NCBI GenBank assembly: GCA_965232985.1
Contig: CBDDRC010000009.1
Location: 1-64,000 of the forward strand
Length of the DNA stretch: 64,000 nucleotides
Direction of reading: 5' to 3'
Source: JADFDG01 sp965232985
Lineage (GTDB): Bacteria; Pseudomonadota; Gammaproteobacteria; Pseudomonadales; JADFDG01
Shown: positions 54,559 to 64,000 of the stretch, in pieces
Layout: every line of letters starts with the position of its first letter
How positions within the stretch are numbered: the stretch's first letter is position 1
The notes under the pieces: model-generated
Told to the model about the DNA's origin: nothing
Database searches by the model: none
What the model saw: only the letters and a program-made list of their open reading frames with translations
Position numbers and translations under genes: made by a program

Positions 54559-54785
54559 CGGAACCCTCATCGTCCGGGCGCAGCGACAGCGCGCCGTCGG
54601 CCCGTCCGGTTACATGCCAGACTCGTGCCAAGTCTGCAGATGGCAATCGATCACGCTGGAGATGCCCAGTCTGGTGCGCTTGCATGCCTGCAAAGCGGAC
54701 AGCAGCCGATAGCACTTCAAGTACACTCCCCGACCACAATCGGCCAGAATTCGCCAGCGCGCGCACCACCACGACGCACACCACG

Positions 54786-56849
54786 ATGAAACAGAACCTC
54801 GCCTGGATCCTCATCACCCTCACCGGCACCGCCGCGTTCGGCGTGCTTGCACTTGCGCGCGGCGAAGCGGTGAACGCCGTGTGGCTGCTGGTGGCGGCGA
54901 TCTCTGTTTACCTCATTGCCTATCGTTTCTACAGTCGATTCCTCGCGACGCGGGTGCTGGGTCTCGACGACAACCGCATGACGCCGGCGGTGGCGCGCAA
55001 CGATGGACTCGACTATGTGCCGACGCACAAGGGCGTGTTGTTCGGCCATCACTTTGCGGCAATTGCCGGCGCGGGGCCGCTGGTAGGCCCGGTGCTCGCC
55101 GCGCAGATGGGCTATCTGCCGGGCACGTTGTGGTTGCTCGCCGGCGTGGTGTTTGCCGGCGCAGTACAGGATTTCATCATTCTTTTCCTGTCGACGCGGC
55201 GCGATGCGCGCTCGCTCGGCGACATGATTCGCGCGGAAATGGGACCGCTTGCCGGCACCATCGCCTCGATCGGCATTCTGTCGATCATGATTATCCTGCT
55301 CGCCGTATTGGCGCTCGTGGTGGTGAAAGCGCTGGCGCATTCACCCTGGGGCACGTTCACCATTGCCTGCACCATTCCCATCGCGTTGTTCATGGGCGTG
55401 TACATGCGCTGGCTGCGCCCGGGCCGCGTGCTGGAAGCGTCGGCGATCGGCATCGCGCTGCTGTTGTTGTCGATTGTTTACGGTGAAGCTGTGGCGCACG
55501 GGCCACTGGCCGCCGTGTTCACCTTCAAGGGCGAAGAACTGGCGTTGATGCTGGTTGCCTATGGGTTCATCGCTTCGGTGCTGCCGGTATGGCTGCTGCT
55601 GGCGCCGCGCGATTACCTCAGCACATTCATGAAGATCGGCACCATTTTCGCGCTGGCAATCGGCATCCTTATCGCCATGCCGGAACTGAAGATGCCGGCG
55701 GTGACGCAGTTCATTGACGGCACCGGCCCGGTGTTCGCCGGCAGTCTGTTCCCGTTCCTGTTCATCACCATCGCCTGCGGCGCGGTGAGCGGCTTCCATG
55801 CGCTGGTGTCGTCGGGCACCACACCGAAGATGCTCGAGCGCGAATCACACGCGCGTCCGATCGGCTACGGCGCCATGTTGATGGAATCTTTCGTGGCGGT
55901 GATGGCGATGATTGCCGCCAGCGTGATGGAGCCGGGCGTGTATTTCGCGCTGAACTCGCCGCCGGCAGTGATCGGCACGACGGTTGAAAGCGCGGCGCAG
56001 GCGATCGCCGGCTGGGGCTTCGCCGTCACACCGGAGATGCTCACGCAGTTGGCGAAGGATATCGGCGAAGAGACGATTCTGTCGCGCACCGGTGGCGCGC
56101 CGACGCTCGCCGTCGGCATGGCGCAGATTTTTGCCAATGTGCTCGGCGGCACGGCGATGATGGCGTTCTGGTATCACTTCGCGATCTTGTTCGAGGCGCT
56201 GTTCATCCTCACCACGATTGACGCCGGCACGCGTGTCGGGCGCTTCATGATTCAGGATCTTGCCGGAATGGTGTACAAGCCGCTGGCGCGCACCGACTCG
56301 GTTGTCGCGAGCATGGCCGCGACAGTGCTGTGCGTCGGCGGCTGGGGCTGGTTCCTCTACCAGGGCGTGATCGACCCGCTGGGCGGCATCAACACGCTGT
56401 GGCCGCTGTTCGGTATCGCCAATCAGATGCTCGCCGGGATCGCCTTGCTGTTGGCGACGACCATTCTGCTGAAGATGAAAAAGCAGCGCTATGTGTGGGT
56501 GACACTGGTGCCGGCGTTGTGGGTGTTGCTGATTACGATCGCGGCTGCGTGGCAGAAATTGTTCAGTACCAACCCCAAGATCGGCTTCCTTGCTCATGCC
56601 GACAAATTCTCGGCGGCGTTTGCCGAGGGCGAGGTGCTGGCGCCGGCGAAAAATCTGGCGCAAATGCAACAGGTGATCGCCAACGACTACGTTGATGCCG
56701 CGCTCTGTGCCCTGTTCGGGTTCGTGTTGGTATCGATGGCGTTGTTCGCGTTGCGCGCCGGCTGGCGGGCGCTGCGCGCCGGGGACGTCACTGCACAGGA
56801 AGCGCCCTACCAGGCGATAGGCCGCAACCTGCCGGGTGTCGGCACATGA
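54786..56849 (+). CDS. cstA: Carbon starvation protein CstA (pyruvate/peptide transporter)
   Basis: A 687-residue membrane protein with about sixteen helices. Conserved start of the family: YVPTHKGVLFGHHFAAIAGAGPLVGPVLAAQMGYLPG, further GFHALVSSGTTPKMLERE and AQIFANVLGGTAMMAFWYHFAILFEALFILTTID. In E. coli these import pyruvate or peptides under starvation. Overlaps the small ybdD-type gene by four bases. Confidence 0.95.
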   Translation: MKQNLAWILITLTGTAAFGVLALARGEAVNAVWLLVAAISVYLIAYRFYSRFLATRVLGLDDNRMTPAVARNDGLDYVPTHKGVLFGHHFAAIAGAGPLVGPVLAAQMGYLPGTLWLLAGVVFAGAVQDFIILFLSTRRDARSLGDMIRAEMGPLAGTIASIGILSIMIILLAVLALVVVKALAHSPWGTFTIACTIPIALFMGVYMRWLRPGRVLEASAIGIALLLLSIVYGEAVAHGPLAAVFTFKGEELALMLVAYGFIASVLPVWLLLAPRDYLSTFMKIGTIFALAIGILIAMPELKMPAVTQFIDGTGPVFAGSLFPFLFITIACGAVSGFHALVSSGTTPKMLERESHARPIGYGAMLMESFVAVMAMIAASVMEPGVYFALNSPPAVIGTTVESAAQAIAGWGFAVTPEMLTQLAKDIGEETILSRTGGAPTLAVGMAQIFANVLGGTAMMAFWYHFAILFEALFILTTIDAGTRVGRFMIQDLAGMVYKPLARTDSVVASMAATVLCVGGWGWFLYQGVIDPLGGINTLWPLFGIANQMLAGIALLLATTILLKMKKQRYVWVTLVPALWVLLITIAAAWQKLFSTNPKIGFLAHADKFSAAFAEGEVLAPAKNLAQMQQVIANDYVDAALCALFGFVLVSMALFALRAGWRALRAGDVTAQEAPYQAIGRNLPGVGT

Positions 56850-57064
56850 GCATCCGCATTTTCAGGCGCCTTGGCACATGGACGCAGCGGGTGGCGGAAA
56901 CGGCGCGCCTGATGGTCGGTGTGCAGGATTACCCGCGTTATGTTGCGCACATGCGTGAGCAGCACCCGGAACTGCCGGTGCTCGATGAGGCAGCTTATGT
57001 CGCGCTGATGCAGCAACGCCGTTACGGCAGCGCGGGCGGCAAGCTCGGCAAATGCCCTTGTTGA
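56846..57064 (+). CDS. YbdD/YjiX family protein
   Basis: A 72-residue protein of the DUF466 family. Begins with RRLGTWTQRVAETARLMVGVQDYPRYVAHM and ends with GKLGKCPC, like YbdD partners of CstA. Needed with CstA for pyruvate uptake in E. coli. Translationally coupled to cstA by a four-base overlap. Confidence 0.9.
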   Translation: MSIRIFRRLGTWTQRVAETARLMVGVQDYPRYVAHMREQHPELPVLDEAAYVALMQQRRYGSAGGKLGKCPC

Positions 57065-57101
57065 GCAACAGCCGGCAAGGATGATTCCCGGCGGTGAAGC
57101 A

Positions 57102-60100
57102 TCAGCTCGCGTAACCGCGATCAGCGCTTGCGTGCGCGCGCAACAACGGAATCAGCTCGTTCTCTGGCACCGGGCGGCTGATCAGGAAACCCTGGATGGC
57201 ATCACAGCCGGCATTCTTGAGGAATTCAAGATGAGAGGCCGCTTCGACGCCCTCGGCGACAACCTTCACCCCCAGGCTGTGTGCCATGGCGATAATGGCG
57301 CGCACGATGGCGGCGTCGTCCTCGCTCTTGTGCAGATCACGCACAAAGCTCTGATCGATTTTCACGGTGTCGATCGGGAAGCGCTTAAGGTAAGACAGGG
57401 ATGAATAACCGGTGCCGAAATCATCGAGCGAGATACCAATGCCGCGCTTGCGCAATGTCTGCAGCATCCGGATCGTTGCATCGACGTCTTCCATCATCTG
57501 GCTCTCGGTGATTTCGAGTTCCAGTTGTTCCGGAGGCAGGCCGGAGCTGAAGATAACGCGCTCGACAACTTCGACAAGGTTGCCCTTGCGTACCTGGTGC
57601 GCCGACAGGTTGACCGAAACCTTGATGTTGCCCAGACCAATGTCACGCCAGGCATTCACTTGCCGGGCGGCCCGCTCCAGCACCAGCTCGCCGATCGCGG
57701 CGATGAGGCCGGTTTCCTCAGCCAGCGGAATGAAGTCCTTGGGGGCAAGCAGGCCGCGGGTTGGATGCTGCCAGCGTACCAGTGCTTCGACACCGTAGAT
57801 GCGACCGGTGGCGAGATCGAGTTTCGGCTGGTAGTAAACGACAAACTCGTTGCGGAAGATCGCCTTGCGCAAACTCGTTTCCAGCACCAGCTGATCAACA
57901 TTGCCGGAACGCAGTGCGCCGGCAAAAAACTGGAAGCTGTTGCCACCTAGCCGCTTTGCCTGCTGCACCGCCGCATCAGCGTGGTTGACGAGAATCTGCA
58001 ATTCCTTGCCGTGCTCCGGGAACAGCGCGATGCCGATGGAAACGCCTAGCAGCAGCTCATGGTCGTCAAGGTAGAACGGCGCACGGATTGACTCAATAAT
58101 CCGGGAGGCGACCTGCTCGAGCTGGGCGTGGTCGGTGTAGTCCTCAATGATGATCGTGAACTCGTCGCCGCCGATGCGCGAGATGGTGTCGGCATGGATG
58201 TCGAGTGCCATCAGGCGCGCCGCAGCAGCGTAGAGCAATTTGTCGCCGAGTTCGTGGCCCAGCGTATCGTTGACCTGTTTGAAACGGTCGAGGTCGAGCA
58301 TCAACAGCGCAAGCGTGCCGCGCCGCTGGCGTGCCCCTGCCATTGCAGTATGCAAACGATCCCGGAACAAGGTGCGGTTGGCGAGGCCGGTGAGCTTGTC
58401 GTAGCTCGACAGGTAACGCAGTTTTTCTTCGGTTTCGCGCCGGGCAGTGAGGTCAGAGAAAATGCCGACAAAATGAGTGACTTCGTTGCGCTCGTTGCGC
58501 ACCACATTTACCTGCAACCAGGCAGGATAGGGCTCGCCACCCTTGCGGTGGTCGATAATCTCACCTTCCCAGTGGCCATCACGCTCGACTGTTTCCTTGA
58601 TGCCGGCGTACATCTCAAGCTGTTCGGGTTGCATGAACTCGGCCACGCGATGGTTGATGACCTCCTCGCGTGACCAGCCGGTAATACGCGAAAACTGGGC
58701 ATTGACGCTGATGATGCGCATGTTGCGACCGAAAATGTAGATGCCCTCGGCGGCGTTCTCGAACACGGTTGCTGCCAACTGGAGTTTCTCTGCGGCCTCC
58801 TGCTGCGCGGTGACGTCGCGTCGGGTGCCGATCATGCGCAGCACATGGCCGTGATCATCGCGGCTGACCACGCGGCCGTTGTCCTCGACCCAGAGCCAGC
58901 CACCCTGCTTGTGCCGGGTGCGGTAGACCATGTGGTAGCGATCGGTCTTACCTTTCATGTGGGCGACCATCGCCGCCCGGATACGCGGGTAGTCCTCAGG
59001 ATGCACCAGCGGTTGCAGGTGGCCTTTGAACGTTTTCAGTTCTTCCTGGCTGTAGCCGAGCATGCGATCAAAGTTGGAATGGAATACCTCGTCCGTTTCC
59101 AGGTTCCAGTCCCACAGGCCGATCTCGGACGCTTCCATGGCGAGGGCAAGCCGTTCACGGCTGTGCGCCAGCTCGTCGTAGGCCAGCTGCAGGGCGCCGG
59201 TGCGTTCATCGACCAGGCTTTCAAGCCGGCCATGCGCATCCTTCAGGCCCTGCTGGATTTTCTTGCGTTCGTGGATTTCGCGCGCCAGCTTGTTGTTCAG
59301 TGCTTCGGCGTCGGCGCGGGCCCGATCAAGGAAGCTGATCAGCGACTGGTTGCGGAACTGCAGGACCAGACCCTCGTCGGTCATGTGATAAATGCGCAGG
59401 CCGGCGTAGACCAGGAAAACGATGAACAACAGATCGATGAAGAACATCATCTCGCCGATCGAGCTGCCCGACAGGCCGAGGTAGATGCCGCCGGGCATCA
59501 GCGTTGGCAGAATGAAGGCGAAGAACACCGGACGGTAGGTTGCGTAGCTGGCGACCCCGACAATGGCAAGGCCACCGAGCAGAGCAATCAGGATGGCCTG
59601 GTCGTAGACGATCCCTTCGGTGAGCACGAACAGCACTGGATTGAACACCACCGAGGCGAAGCCCATCAGCCCGCCGGTGACCAGCGCGCCGAGGACGGCA
59701 AGCAGGCTGTAAAAAAGGATGCGTTGCTCGGATACCGGCGGCAGTCGCAGAAAGGCTTGCTGGGCAAGCAGGCGGCCGGCGAATGCGGTAAGCGACAGCG
59801 TCAGCCAGGCAGTGATGGTGTCGTGGGCCACGGTGCCATGGTCCCAGTACAGCCAGGCGATGACGGAGGCAACGATCGGCTGCAGGAGGATGCTGGGCGA
59901 GAACTGGTCGTAGAGCAGGCGCAAACGCGCGACCCGCAGGCCCTGCAGGTCGGGGCGACCCTGGCGGAGGTTGAGCGAGTCGGCGTTGTTGTTTTTCTGT
60001 TCTTTTGCCAAGGTCGGGGCCTCGATATATCCCGAAACTCTAGCGCCTGCCGGCGGCGTTGTCCTTGGCGGAAAACCGGGGGATCCCCCCGGGAAATAGC

Positions 60101-60143
60101 AGATTGGCACAAACGTCTTCGAAAAGAGCGTGAAGAATATCAC
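57102..60143 (-). CDS. Membrane PAS-GGDEF-EAL protein (cyclic-di-GMP enzyme)
   Basis: A 1013-residue sensor. An N-terminal region with about six membrane helices (~75-260), a coiled coil (~275-335), two PAS domains with PAC motifs (~340-460; ~465-590), a GGDEF domain with SRIGGDEFTIII intact and preceding 'LMLDLDRFKQVNDTLGHELGD', then EAL with YGVEALVRWQHP, DDFGTGYSSLSYLKRFPIDTVKID and VAEGVEA. Both halves look catalytically competent, so it may make or break c-di-GMP. The first 44 residues are not typical; a TTG at 60011 is an alternative start. Divergent from uvrD. Confidence 0.9.
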   Translation of the reverse strand: MIFFTLFSKTFVPICYFPGGSPGFPPRTTPPAGARVSGYIEAPTLAKEQKNNNADSLNLRQGRPDLQGLRVARLRLLYDQFSPSILLQPIVASVIAWLYWDHGTVAHDTITAWLTLSLTAFAGRLLAQQAFLRLPPVSEQRILFYSLLAVLGALVTGGLMGFASVVFNPVLFVLTEGIVYDQAILIALLGGLAIVGVASYATYRPVFFAFILPTLMPGGIYLGLSGSSIGEMMFFIDLLFIVFLVYAGLRIYHMTDEGLVLQFRNQSLISFLDRARADAEALNNKLAREIHERKKIQQGLKDAHGRLESLVDERTGALQLAYDELAHSRERLALAMEASEIGLWDWNLETDEVFHSNFDRMLGYSQEELKTFKGHLQPLVHPEDYPRIRAAMVAHMKGKTDRYHMVYRTRHKQGGWLWVEDNGRVVSRDDHGHVLRMIGTRRDVTAQQEAAEKLQLAATVFENAAEGIYIFGRNMRIISVNAQFSRITGWSREEVINHRVAEFMQPEQLEMYAGIKETVERDGHWEGEIIDHRKGGEPYPAWLQVNVVRNERNEVTHFVGIFSDLTARRETEEKLRYLSSYDKLTGLANRTLFRDRLHTAMAGARQRRGTLALLMLDLDRFKQVNDTLGHELGDKLLYAAAARLMALDIHADTISRIGGDEFTIIIEDYTDHAQLEQVASRIIESIRAPFYLDDHELLLGVSIGIALFPEHGKELQILVNHADAAVQQAKRLGGNSFQFFAGALRSGNVDQLVLETSLRKAIFRNEFVVYYQPKLDLATGRIYGVEALVRWQHPTRGLLAPKDFIPLAEETGLIAAIGELVLERAARQVNAWRDIGLGNIKVSVNLSAHQVRKGNLVEVVERVIFSSGLPPEQLELEITESQMMEDVDATIRMLQTLRKRGIGISLDDFGTGYSSLSYLKRFPIDTVKIDQSFVRDLHKSEDDAAIVRAIIAMAHSLGVKVVAEGVEAASHLEFLKNAGCDAIQGFLISRPVPENELIPLLRAHASADRGYAS

Positions 60144-60244
60144 GCCTGATGCCCGCGTCCGGGGCGGCGACGATTAGTCGCCCATCCACTCCCCGGGGAT
60201 TTGCAGCACTCGGCACTGCGTCCTCGCGCCTATAATCGCGCCCC

Positions 60245-62404
60245 ATGCCTGCGCACCCTCTCCTTGCACACCTTAATCCCGGCCAACGTGAGGCCGTAAC
60301 GGCAACCCAGCGCCACCTGCTCGTGCTGGCCGGCGCCGGTTCGGGCAAAACCCGGGTACTGGTGCACCGTATTGCCTGGCTGATCGGCGAGCGCCATGTC
60401 TCGCCGCACGCCATCCTGGCGGTCACTTTCACCAACAAGGCGGCCGGCCAGATGCGCCAGCGACTCACCGAGCTGCTTGGCTTCAATGTCGGCGGCATGT
60501 GGGTTGGCACCTTCCACGGGCTGGCGCACAAGTTCCTGCGTATGCATGCGCAGGAGGCCGGGTTGCCGGAGAACTTCCAGATCCTCGACAGCGACGACCA
60601 GTTGCGGCTGGTCAAGCGGGTGCTGCGGGAGCTGAACCTCGACGAGATCCGCTGGCCGGCGAAGCAGGCGCAGTGGTTCATCAACGCCCGGAAGGACGAA
60701 GGGCAACGCCCGCAGGAGATTCGGCCCGGCGAGGATTATTTCCTGCGCACTCTGACGCAGGTGTATGTCGCCTACGAGGAAGCCTGCAACCGCGGCGGCC
60801 TGGTTGATTTTGCCGAGCTGTTGTTGCGCACCCTCGACGTGCTGCGCAACAACGAGCCGTTGCGCCTGCACTACCGCACCCGCTTCAGGCATGTGCTGGT
60901 CGATGAATTCCAGGACACCAACACCGTGCAGTACGCCTGGCTGCGCGAGTTGGTGGGCGATGCCGGCGAAATCACCGTGGTCGGCGACGACGACCAGTCG
61001 ATCTACGGCTGGCGCGGCGCGCGCATCGAGAACATTCAGCAGTTTCATCAGGATTGGCACGACGTGCACACCGTGCGCCTCGAGCAGAACTACCGCTCCA
61101 CGGGCACCATCCTCAAGGCCGCCAACCACGTCATCGCCAACAACAATGAGCGGTTGGGCAAAAACCTCTGGACCGACAGCCACGACGGTGAACCCATCGC
61201 GCTGTACGTCGCCTTCAACGAGACCGATGAGGCGCGCTACATCGTCGATGAAATCGGCAAGGCGGTGGCGCAGGGCTCCCTGCGCGCGGAGATCGCCATC
61301 CTCTACCGCAACAATGCGCAATCGCGGGTGCTGGAAGAAGCGTTGCTGCGCGCGGCGATGCCGTACCGCATCCATGGCGGCCAGCGCTTTTTTGAACGCC
61401 TGGAAATCCGCAACGCGCTGGCGTACCTGCGCCTGATCGACAACCGCGATGCCGATGCGGCCTTCGAGCGGGTGGTGAATGTGCCGCCGCGCGGGATCGG
61501 CGAGAAGACCCTGGAAATACTGCGCACGCGTGCGCGCAGCGAACAGCTTTCATTGTGGCGCGCAGCGACGGCGCTGGTCGAAGCTGGCTCAGGCAGCCTG
61601 CCCGCGCGAGCCGCCGGTGCCGTGCGCGGTTTTCTCAACAGCATCGAGGCGCTGGCTGATGCGGTACAGGGTCAGGAGTTGCAGGCGCTTACCGAGCGCA
61701 TGCTCAGGCAGTCCGGGCTGCTGGAGTTCCATCGCAACGAGAAAGGCGAACGCGGGGACCAGCGCGTGGAAAACCTGCAGGAGCTGGTCTCTGCCGCGCG
61801 CGCCTTTATGCCCGAAGACGACAGCGAGCCGACGCTCAGCGCTTTCCTCAACCACGCAGCGCTTGAGGCCGGCGACAACCAGGCACAGGCTGACGAGGAT
61901 GCGGTGCAGTTGATGACGCTGCACGCGGCCAAGGGCCTCGAATTCCCGTTGGTGTTCCTGGTTGGGCTGGAGGAAGGGGTATTCCCGTCGGGGCAGTCGA
62001 ACGACGAGCCGGGGCGCCTCGAGGAAGAGCGCCGCCTCTGTTACGTCGGCATCACCCGCGCCATGCGCCGGCTGGTGCTGACGCGCGCCGAAAGTCGCCG
62101 CCTGTATGGCACTGAGAATTTCAACGCACCGTCACGGTTTTTGCGCGAAATTCCGCCGGAGCTGATGCAGGAAGTGCGGCTCGCCAGCGCGCGCATCAGC
62201 CGGCCGCTGGGTACCTCCGGGGCCTATCCGTTTGCCCAGCCCGGCGCCTACAAGCTCGGTGCGCGCGTGCGCCACCCGACGTTTGGCGAAGGCGTGGTGT
62301 TGCAGTGCGAAGGTGGCGGTGGCAATGCGCGCGTGCAGGTGAATTTCGGCGCGGCCGGGGCCAAGTGGCTGATTGCGCAGTACGCGCGGCTGGAGACGTT
62401 GTAG
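60245..62404 (+). CDS. uvrD: DNA helicase II
   Basis: A 719-residue SF1A helicase for excision and mismatch repair. Motif I LAGAGSGKTRVLVHRIAWL, Ia VTFTNKAAGQMR, II LVDEFQDTNTVQYAWLR, III VVGDDDQSIYGWRGARIENIQQF, V LMTLHAAKGLEFPLVFLVGLE, VI YVGITRAMRRLVLTRAESR. The C-terminal extension with KLGARVRHPTFGEGVVL is the UvrD-specific Tudor-like RNA polymerase-binding domain, absent from rep. Confidence 0.96.
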   Translation: MPAHPLLAHLNPGQREAVTATQRHLLVLAGAGSGKTRVLVHRIAWLIGERHVSPHAILAVTFTNKAAGQMRQRLTELLGFNVGGMWVGTFHGLAHKFLRMHAQEAGLPENFQILDSDDQLRLVKRVLRELNLDEIRWPAKQAQWFINARKDEGQRPQEIRPGEDYFLRTLTQVYVAYEEACNRGGLVDFAELLLRTLDVLRNNEPLRLHYRTRFRHVLVDEFQDTNTVQYAWLRELVGDAGEITVVGDDDQSIYGWRGARIENIQQFHQDWHDVHTVRLEQNYRSTGTILKAANHVIANNNERLGKNLWTDSHDGEPIALYVAFNETDEARYIVDEIGKAVAQGSLRAEIAILYRNNAQSRVLEEALLRAAMPYRIHGGQRFFERLEIRNALAYLRLIDNRDADAAFERVVNVPPRGIGEKTLEILRTRARSEQLSLWRAATALVEAGSGSLPARAAGAVRGFLNSIEALADAVQGQELQALTERMLRQSGLLEFHRNEKGERGDQRVENLQELVSAARAFMPEDDSEPTLSAFLNHAALEAGDNQAQADEDAVQLMTLHAAKGLEFPLVFLVGLEEGVFPSGQSNDEPGRLEEERRLCYVGITRAMRRLVLTRAESRRLYGTENFNAPSRFLREIPPELMQEVRLASARISRPLGTSGAYPFAQPGAYKLGARVRHPTFGEGVVLQCEGGGGNARVQVNFGAAGAKWLIAQYARLETL

Positions 62405-62416
62405 GCCTGGCACCGC

Positions 62417-62434
62417 CTGTCATTTGCCTGTCAC
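62417..62434 (+). promoter_or_regulatory. Pho box before pstS
   Basis: CTGTCAT-N4-CTGTCAC, the 11-bp tandem repeat of the PhoB binding site, 98 bases before the pstS start. Predicts induction under phosphate starvation. Confidence 0.85.
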
Positions 62435-62532
62435 ATTGTCGGCCTAGATTCCGCTCCGGGCGAGAAAATCCCTGTAAGCGCCGAGCGGGCAACCCTGCAA
62501 GGCAACTCAGTGAACCACGCAGGAGAGACCTG

Positions 62533-63519
62533 ATGAACTTGAAGAAATTGTTTGTTGCCGCTGCCGTTGCCGCCGCGACCGCCGTTGTGCCGACCGTTGT
62601 TATGGCCGAGGCCGGCCCGATGGTGGACGCCAAGCTGCCGTCCTACAGCAAGACCACCGGCGTTGCCGGCAATCTGTCTTCGGTCGGTTCCGACACCCTC
62701 GCCAACCTGATGACCTTCTGGGCCGAGGATTTCAAGAAGGAATATCCGAACGTCAACATCCAGATCCAGGCTGCCGGTTCTTCCACTGCGCCGCCGGCAC
62801 TGACCGAAGGCACCTCCAACCTCGGCCCGATGTCCCGCATGATGAAGGACAAGGAAATCCAGGCCTTCGAGAAGAAGTTTGGCTACAAGCCGACCGCCGT
62901 GCCGGTCGCTATCGACGCGTTGGCCGTGTTTGTCCACAAGGACAACCCGATCAAGGGCATGACAATGGCGCAGGTTGACGCCATCTTCTCTGCCACCCGC
63001 AAATGCGGCGCGTCGGCTGATATCACCAAGTGGGGCCAGCTTGAAATGAAAGGCGCCTGGAAAGAGCGCGACATACAGCTCTATGGTCGCAACTCGGTAT
63101 CGGGCACCTATGGTTACTTCAAGGAGCACGCGCTCTGCAAGGGCGACTTCAAGCCCAATGTGAACGAGCAGCCGGGTTCCGCTTCGGTGGTGCAGTCGGT
63201 GGCCACGGCCATCAACGCCGTCGGTTACTCGGGCATCGGCTATGCCACCAGTTCGGTCAAGGCAGTGCCGCTTAAGGACAAGATGGACGGGGAGTTCGTC
63301 GCCGCCACGACGGAGAACGCCCTCAAAGGCACCTACCCGCTGTCACGCTACCTGTACGTCTACGTGAACAAGGCACCGAACCAGTCGCTGGCCCCGCTTG
63401 AGGCCGAGTTCATCAAGCTGGTTCTGTCGAAGGAAGGCCAGATGACGGTAGTGAAGGATGGTTACATCCCGCTGCCGGCAAAAGTAGCTGAAAAAGCCCT
63501 CAAGGACGCTGGCCTCTGA
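62533..63519 (+). CDS. pstS: Phosphate ABC transporter substrate-binding protein
   Basis: A 328-residue periplasmic phosphate receptor. Signal peptide MNLKKLFVAAAVAAATAVVPTVVMAEA. The binding motif SVGSDTLANLMTFWAEDFKKEYPNV, followed by AAGSSTAPPALTEGTSNLGPMSR; later GRNSVSGTYGYF for phosphate. It fits the PstS/PBP type-2 fold. Preceded by a Pho box and followed by a terminator before pstC, so it may be expressed at higher level than the rest of the operon. Confidence 0.92.
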   Translation: MNLKKLFVAAAVAAATAVVPTVVMAEAGPMVDAKLPSYSKTTGVAGNLSSVGSDTLANLMTFWAEDFKKEYPNVNIQIQAAGSSTAPPALTEGTSNLGPMSRMMKDKEIQAFEKKFGYKPTAVPVAIDALAVFVHKDNPIKGMTMAQVDAIFSATRKCGASADITKWGQLEMKGAWKERDIQLYGRNSVSGTYGYFKEHALCKGDFKPNVNEQPGSASVVQSVATAINAVGYSGIGYATSSVKAVPLKDKMDGEFVAATTENALKGTYPLSRYLYVYVNKAPNQSLAPLEAEFIKLVLSKEGQMTVVKDGYIPLPAKVAEKALKDAGL

Positions 63520-63561
63520 TCGCTTGATCTGACCTGTGCCGCTGTTTGGCGGTGCACACCG

Positions 63562-63598
63562 GGGGGATGCAGGAGACAAAATCTGCATCCCCCTTTTT
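63562..63598 (+). terminator. Terminator between pstS and pstC
   Basis: Stem GGGGGATGCAG/CTGCATCCCCC (63562-63572 with 63583-63593) followed by TTTTT. Confidence 0.9.
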
Positions 63599-63649
63599 GT
63601 CGACGCGGCGTAGGCCTCTGCGGGGGTGGCTGTCATACTGCCGGCCGCG

Positions 63650-63667
63650 CCGTCACGCAACTGTCAT
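63650..63667 (+). promoter_or_regulatory. Pho box before pstC
   Basis: CCGTCAC-N4-CTGTCAT with the second half perfect; a further half-site CTGTCAT lies at 63630-63636. 25 bases before the pstC start. Confidence 0.7.
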
Positions 63668-63691
63668 AAACGGGACCGAGAATCCCCGCCC

Positions 63692-64000
63692 ATGAACCAG
63701 ACCGCCTCCCCGACGCTCTCCTGGCTGACGCCCGAACAATCACGAAGTCTGGCCCGCCGCCGCAGGGTCAAGGACATCCTTGCCCGCAGCACCATCATGC
63801 TTGGCGGCCTGGCCGTCATCGCCGCCATTTTACTTATTTTCTTTTACCTCCTCTGGGAGGTCATGCCGCTGTTCCAAAGCTCCTCGCTGGAAGACCGTGG
63901 CCACTACAGCCTGCCCGTCGCGCCTGTTGGCGACGATGGCACGAGTCTCTACCTGGCGATCGAGGAGCAAAACGAGGTGGGGTTCCGCTTCAACGCTGCC
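63692..64000 (+). CDS. pstC: Phosphate ABC transporter permease PstC (cut by window end)
   Basis: The first 103 residues only. A basic cytoplasmic start (SLARRRRVKDILARSTIM), one membrane helix (LGGLAVIAAILLIFFYLLWEV) and the start of a periplasmic region DGTSLYLAIEEQNEVGFRF. That extra domain is typical of the long PstC form of gammaproteobacteria. The rest of the gene is outside the window. Confidence 0.8.
   Translation, partial: MNQTASPTLSWLTPEQSRSLARRRRVKDILARSTIMLGGLAVIAAILLIFFYLLWEVMPLFQSSSLEDRGHYSLPVAPVGDDGTSLYLAIEEQNEVGFRFNAA

Overview
The window looks like a chromosomal segment of a gammaproteobacterium with moderately high G+C. Two ancient gene neighbourhoods place it at the replication origin: rpmH-rnpA-yidC-mnmE, read leftward, opposite dnaA-dnaN-recF-gyrB, read rightward, and, some 16 kb away, glmS-glmU-atpCDGAHFEB-atpI-parB-parA-rsmG-mnmG, all leftward. 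The species cannot be named from the sequence alone.

Left edge (1-2.7 kb): an accessory island. It holds the 3' end of an IS110/IS1111-type transposase, a structured non-coding stretch, a TIR-domain gene that behaves like an integron gene cassette, an attI-like junction and an intact integron integrase (IntI) reading the other way. A perfect 12-bp inverted repeat (591-602 and 1506-1517), containing integron core-site-like GTTATGC/GCATAAC, brackets the TIR gene. This is the most interesting part of the window.

2.8-16 kb: accessory metabolism and stress genes. These are a DUF445 membrane protein, a TetR-MFP-RND efflux operon with its operator over the regulator's start codon, TrhA/hemolysin III with a GIY-YIG nuclease, a second TetR gene, an alpha/beta hydrolase, an FMN reductase, OsmC, pirin, SodC and a sulfotransferase-fold protein. 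16-31 kb: amino-sugar synthesis (glmS, glmU), the F1Fo ATP synthase operon with its terminator and a strong promoter, parAB, and rsmG-mnmG. 31-41 kb: a PepSY/FMN-binding/porin cluster, rep helicase, an SDR-acyl-CoA dehydrogenase-phosphotransferase-DUF6285 cluster, comM and ubiK. 41.6-43.6 kb: glnK-amtB for ammonium sensing and uptake, then a strong terminator and a fragment of an IS3-type OrfA.

43.8-54 kb: the origin region. The 500-bp dnaA-rpmH intergenic region carries DnaA boxes and a run of DnaA-trio triplets next to an AT-rich stretch, so oriC is placed there. Two perfect parS sites lie inside recF, the presumed targets of the ParAB pair encoded 22 kb away. 54-64 kb: cstA-ybdD, a PAS-GGDEF-EAL membrane protein, uvrD, and the start of a pst phosphate operon with Pho boxes before both pstS and pstC.
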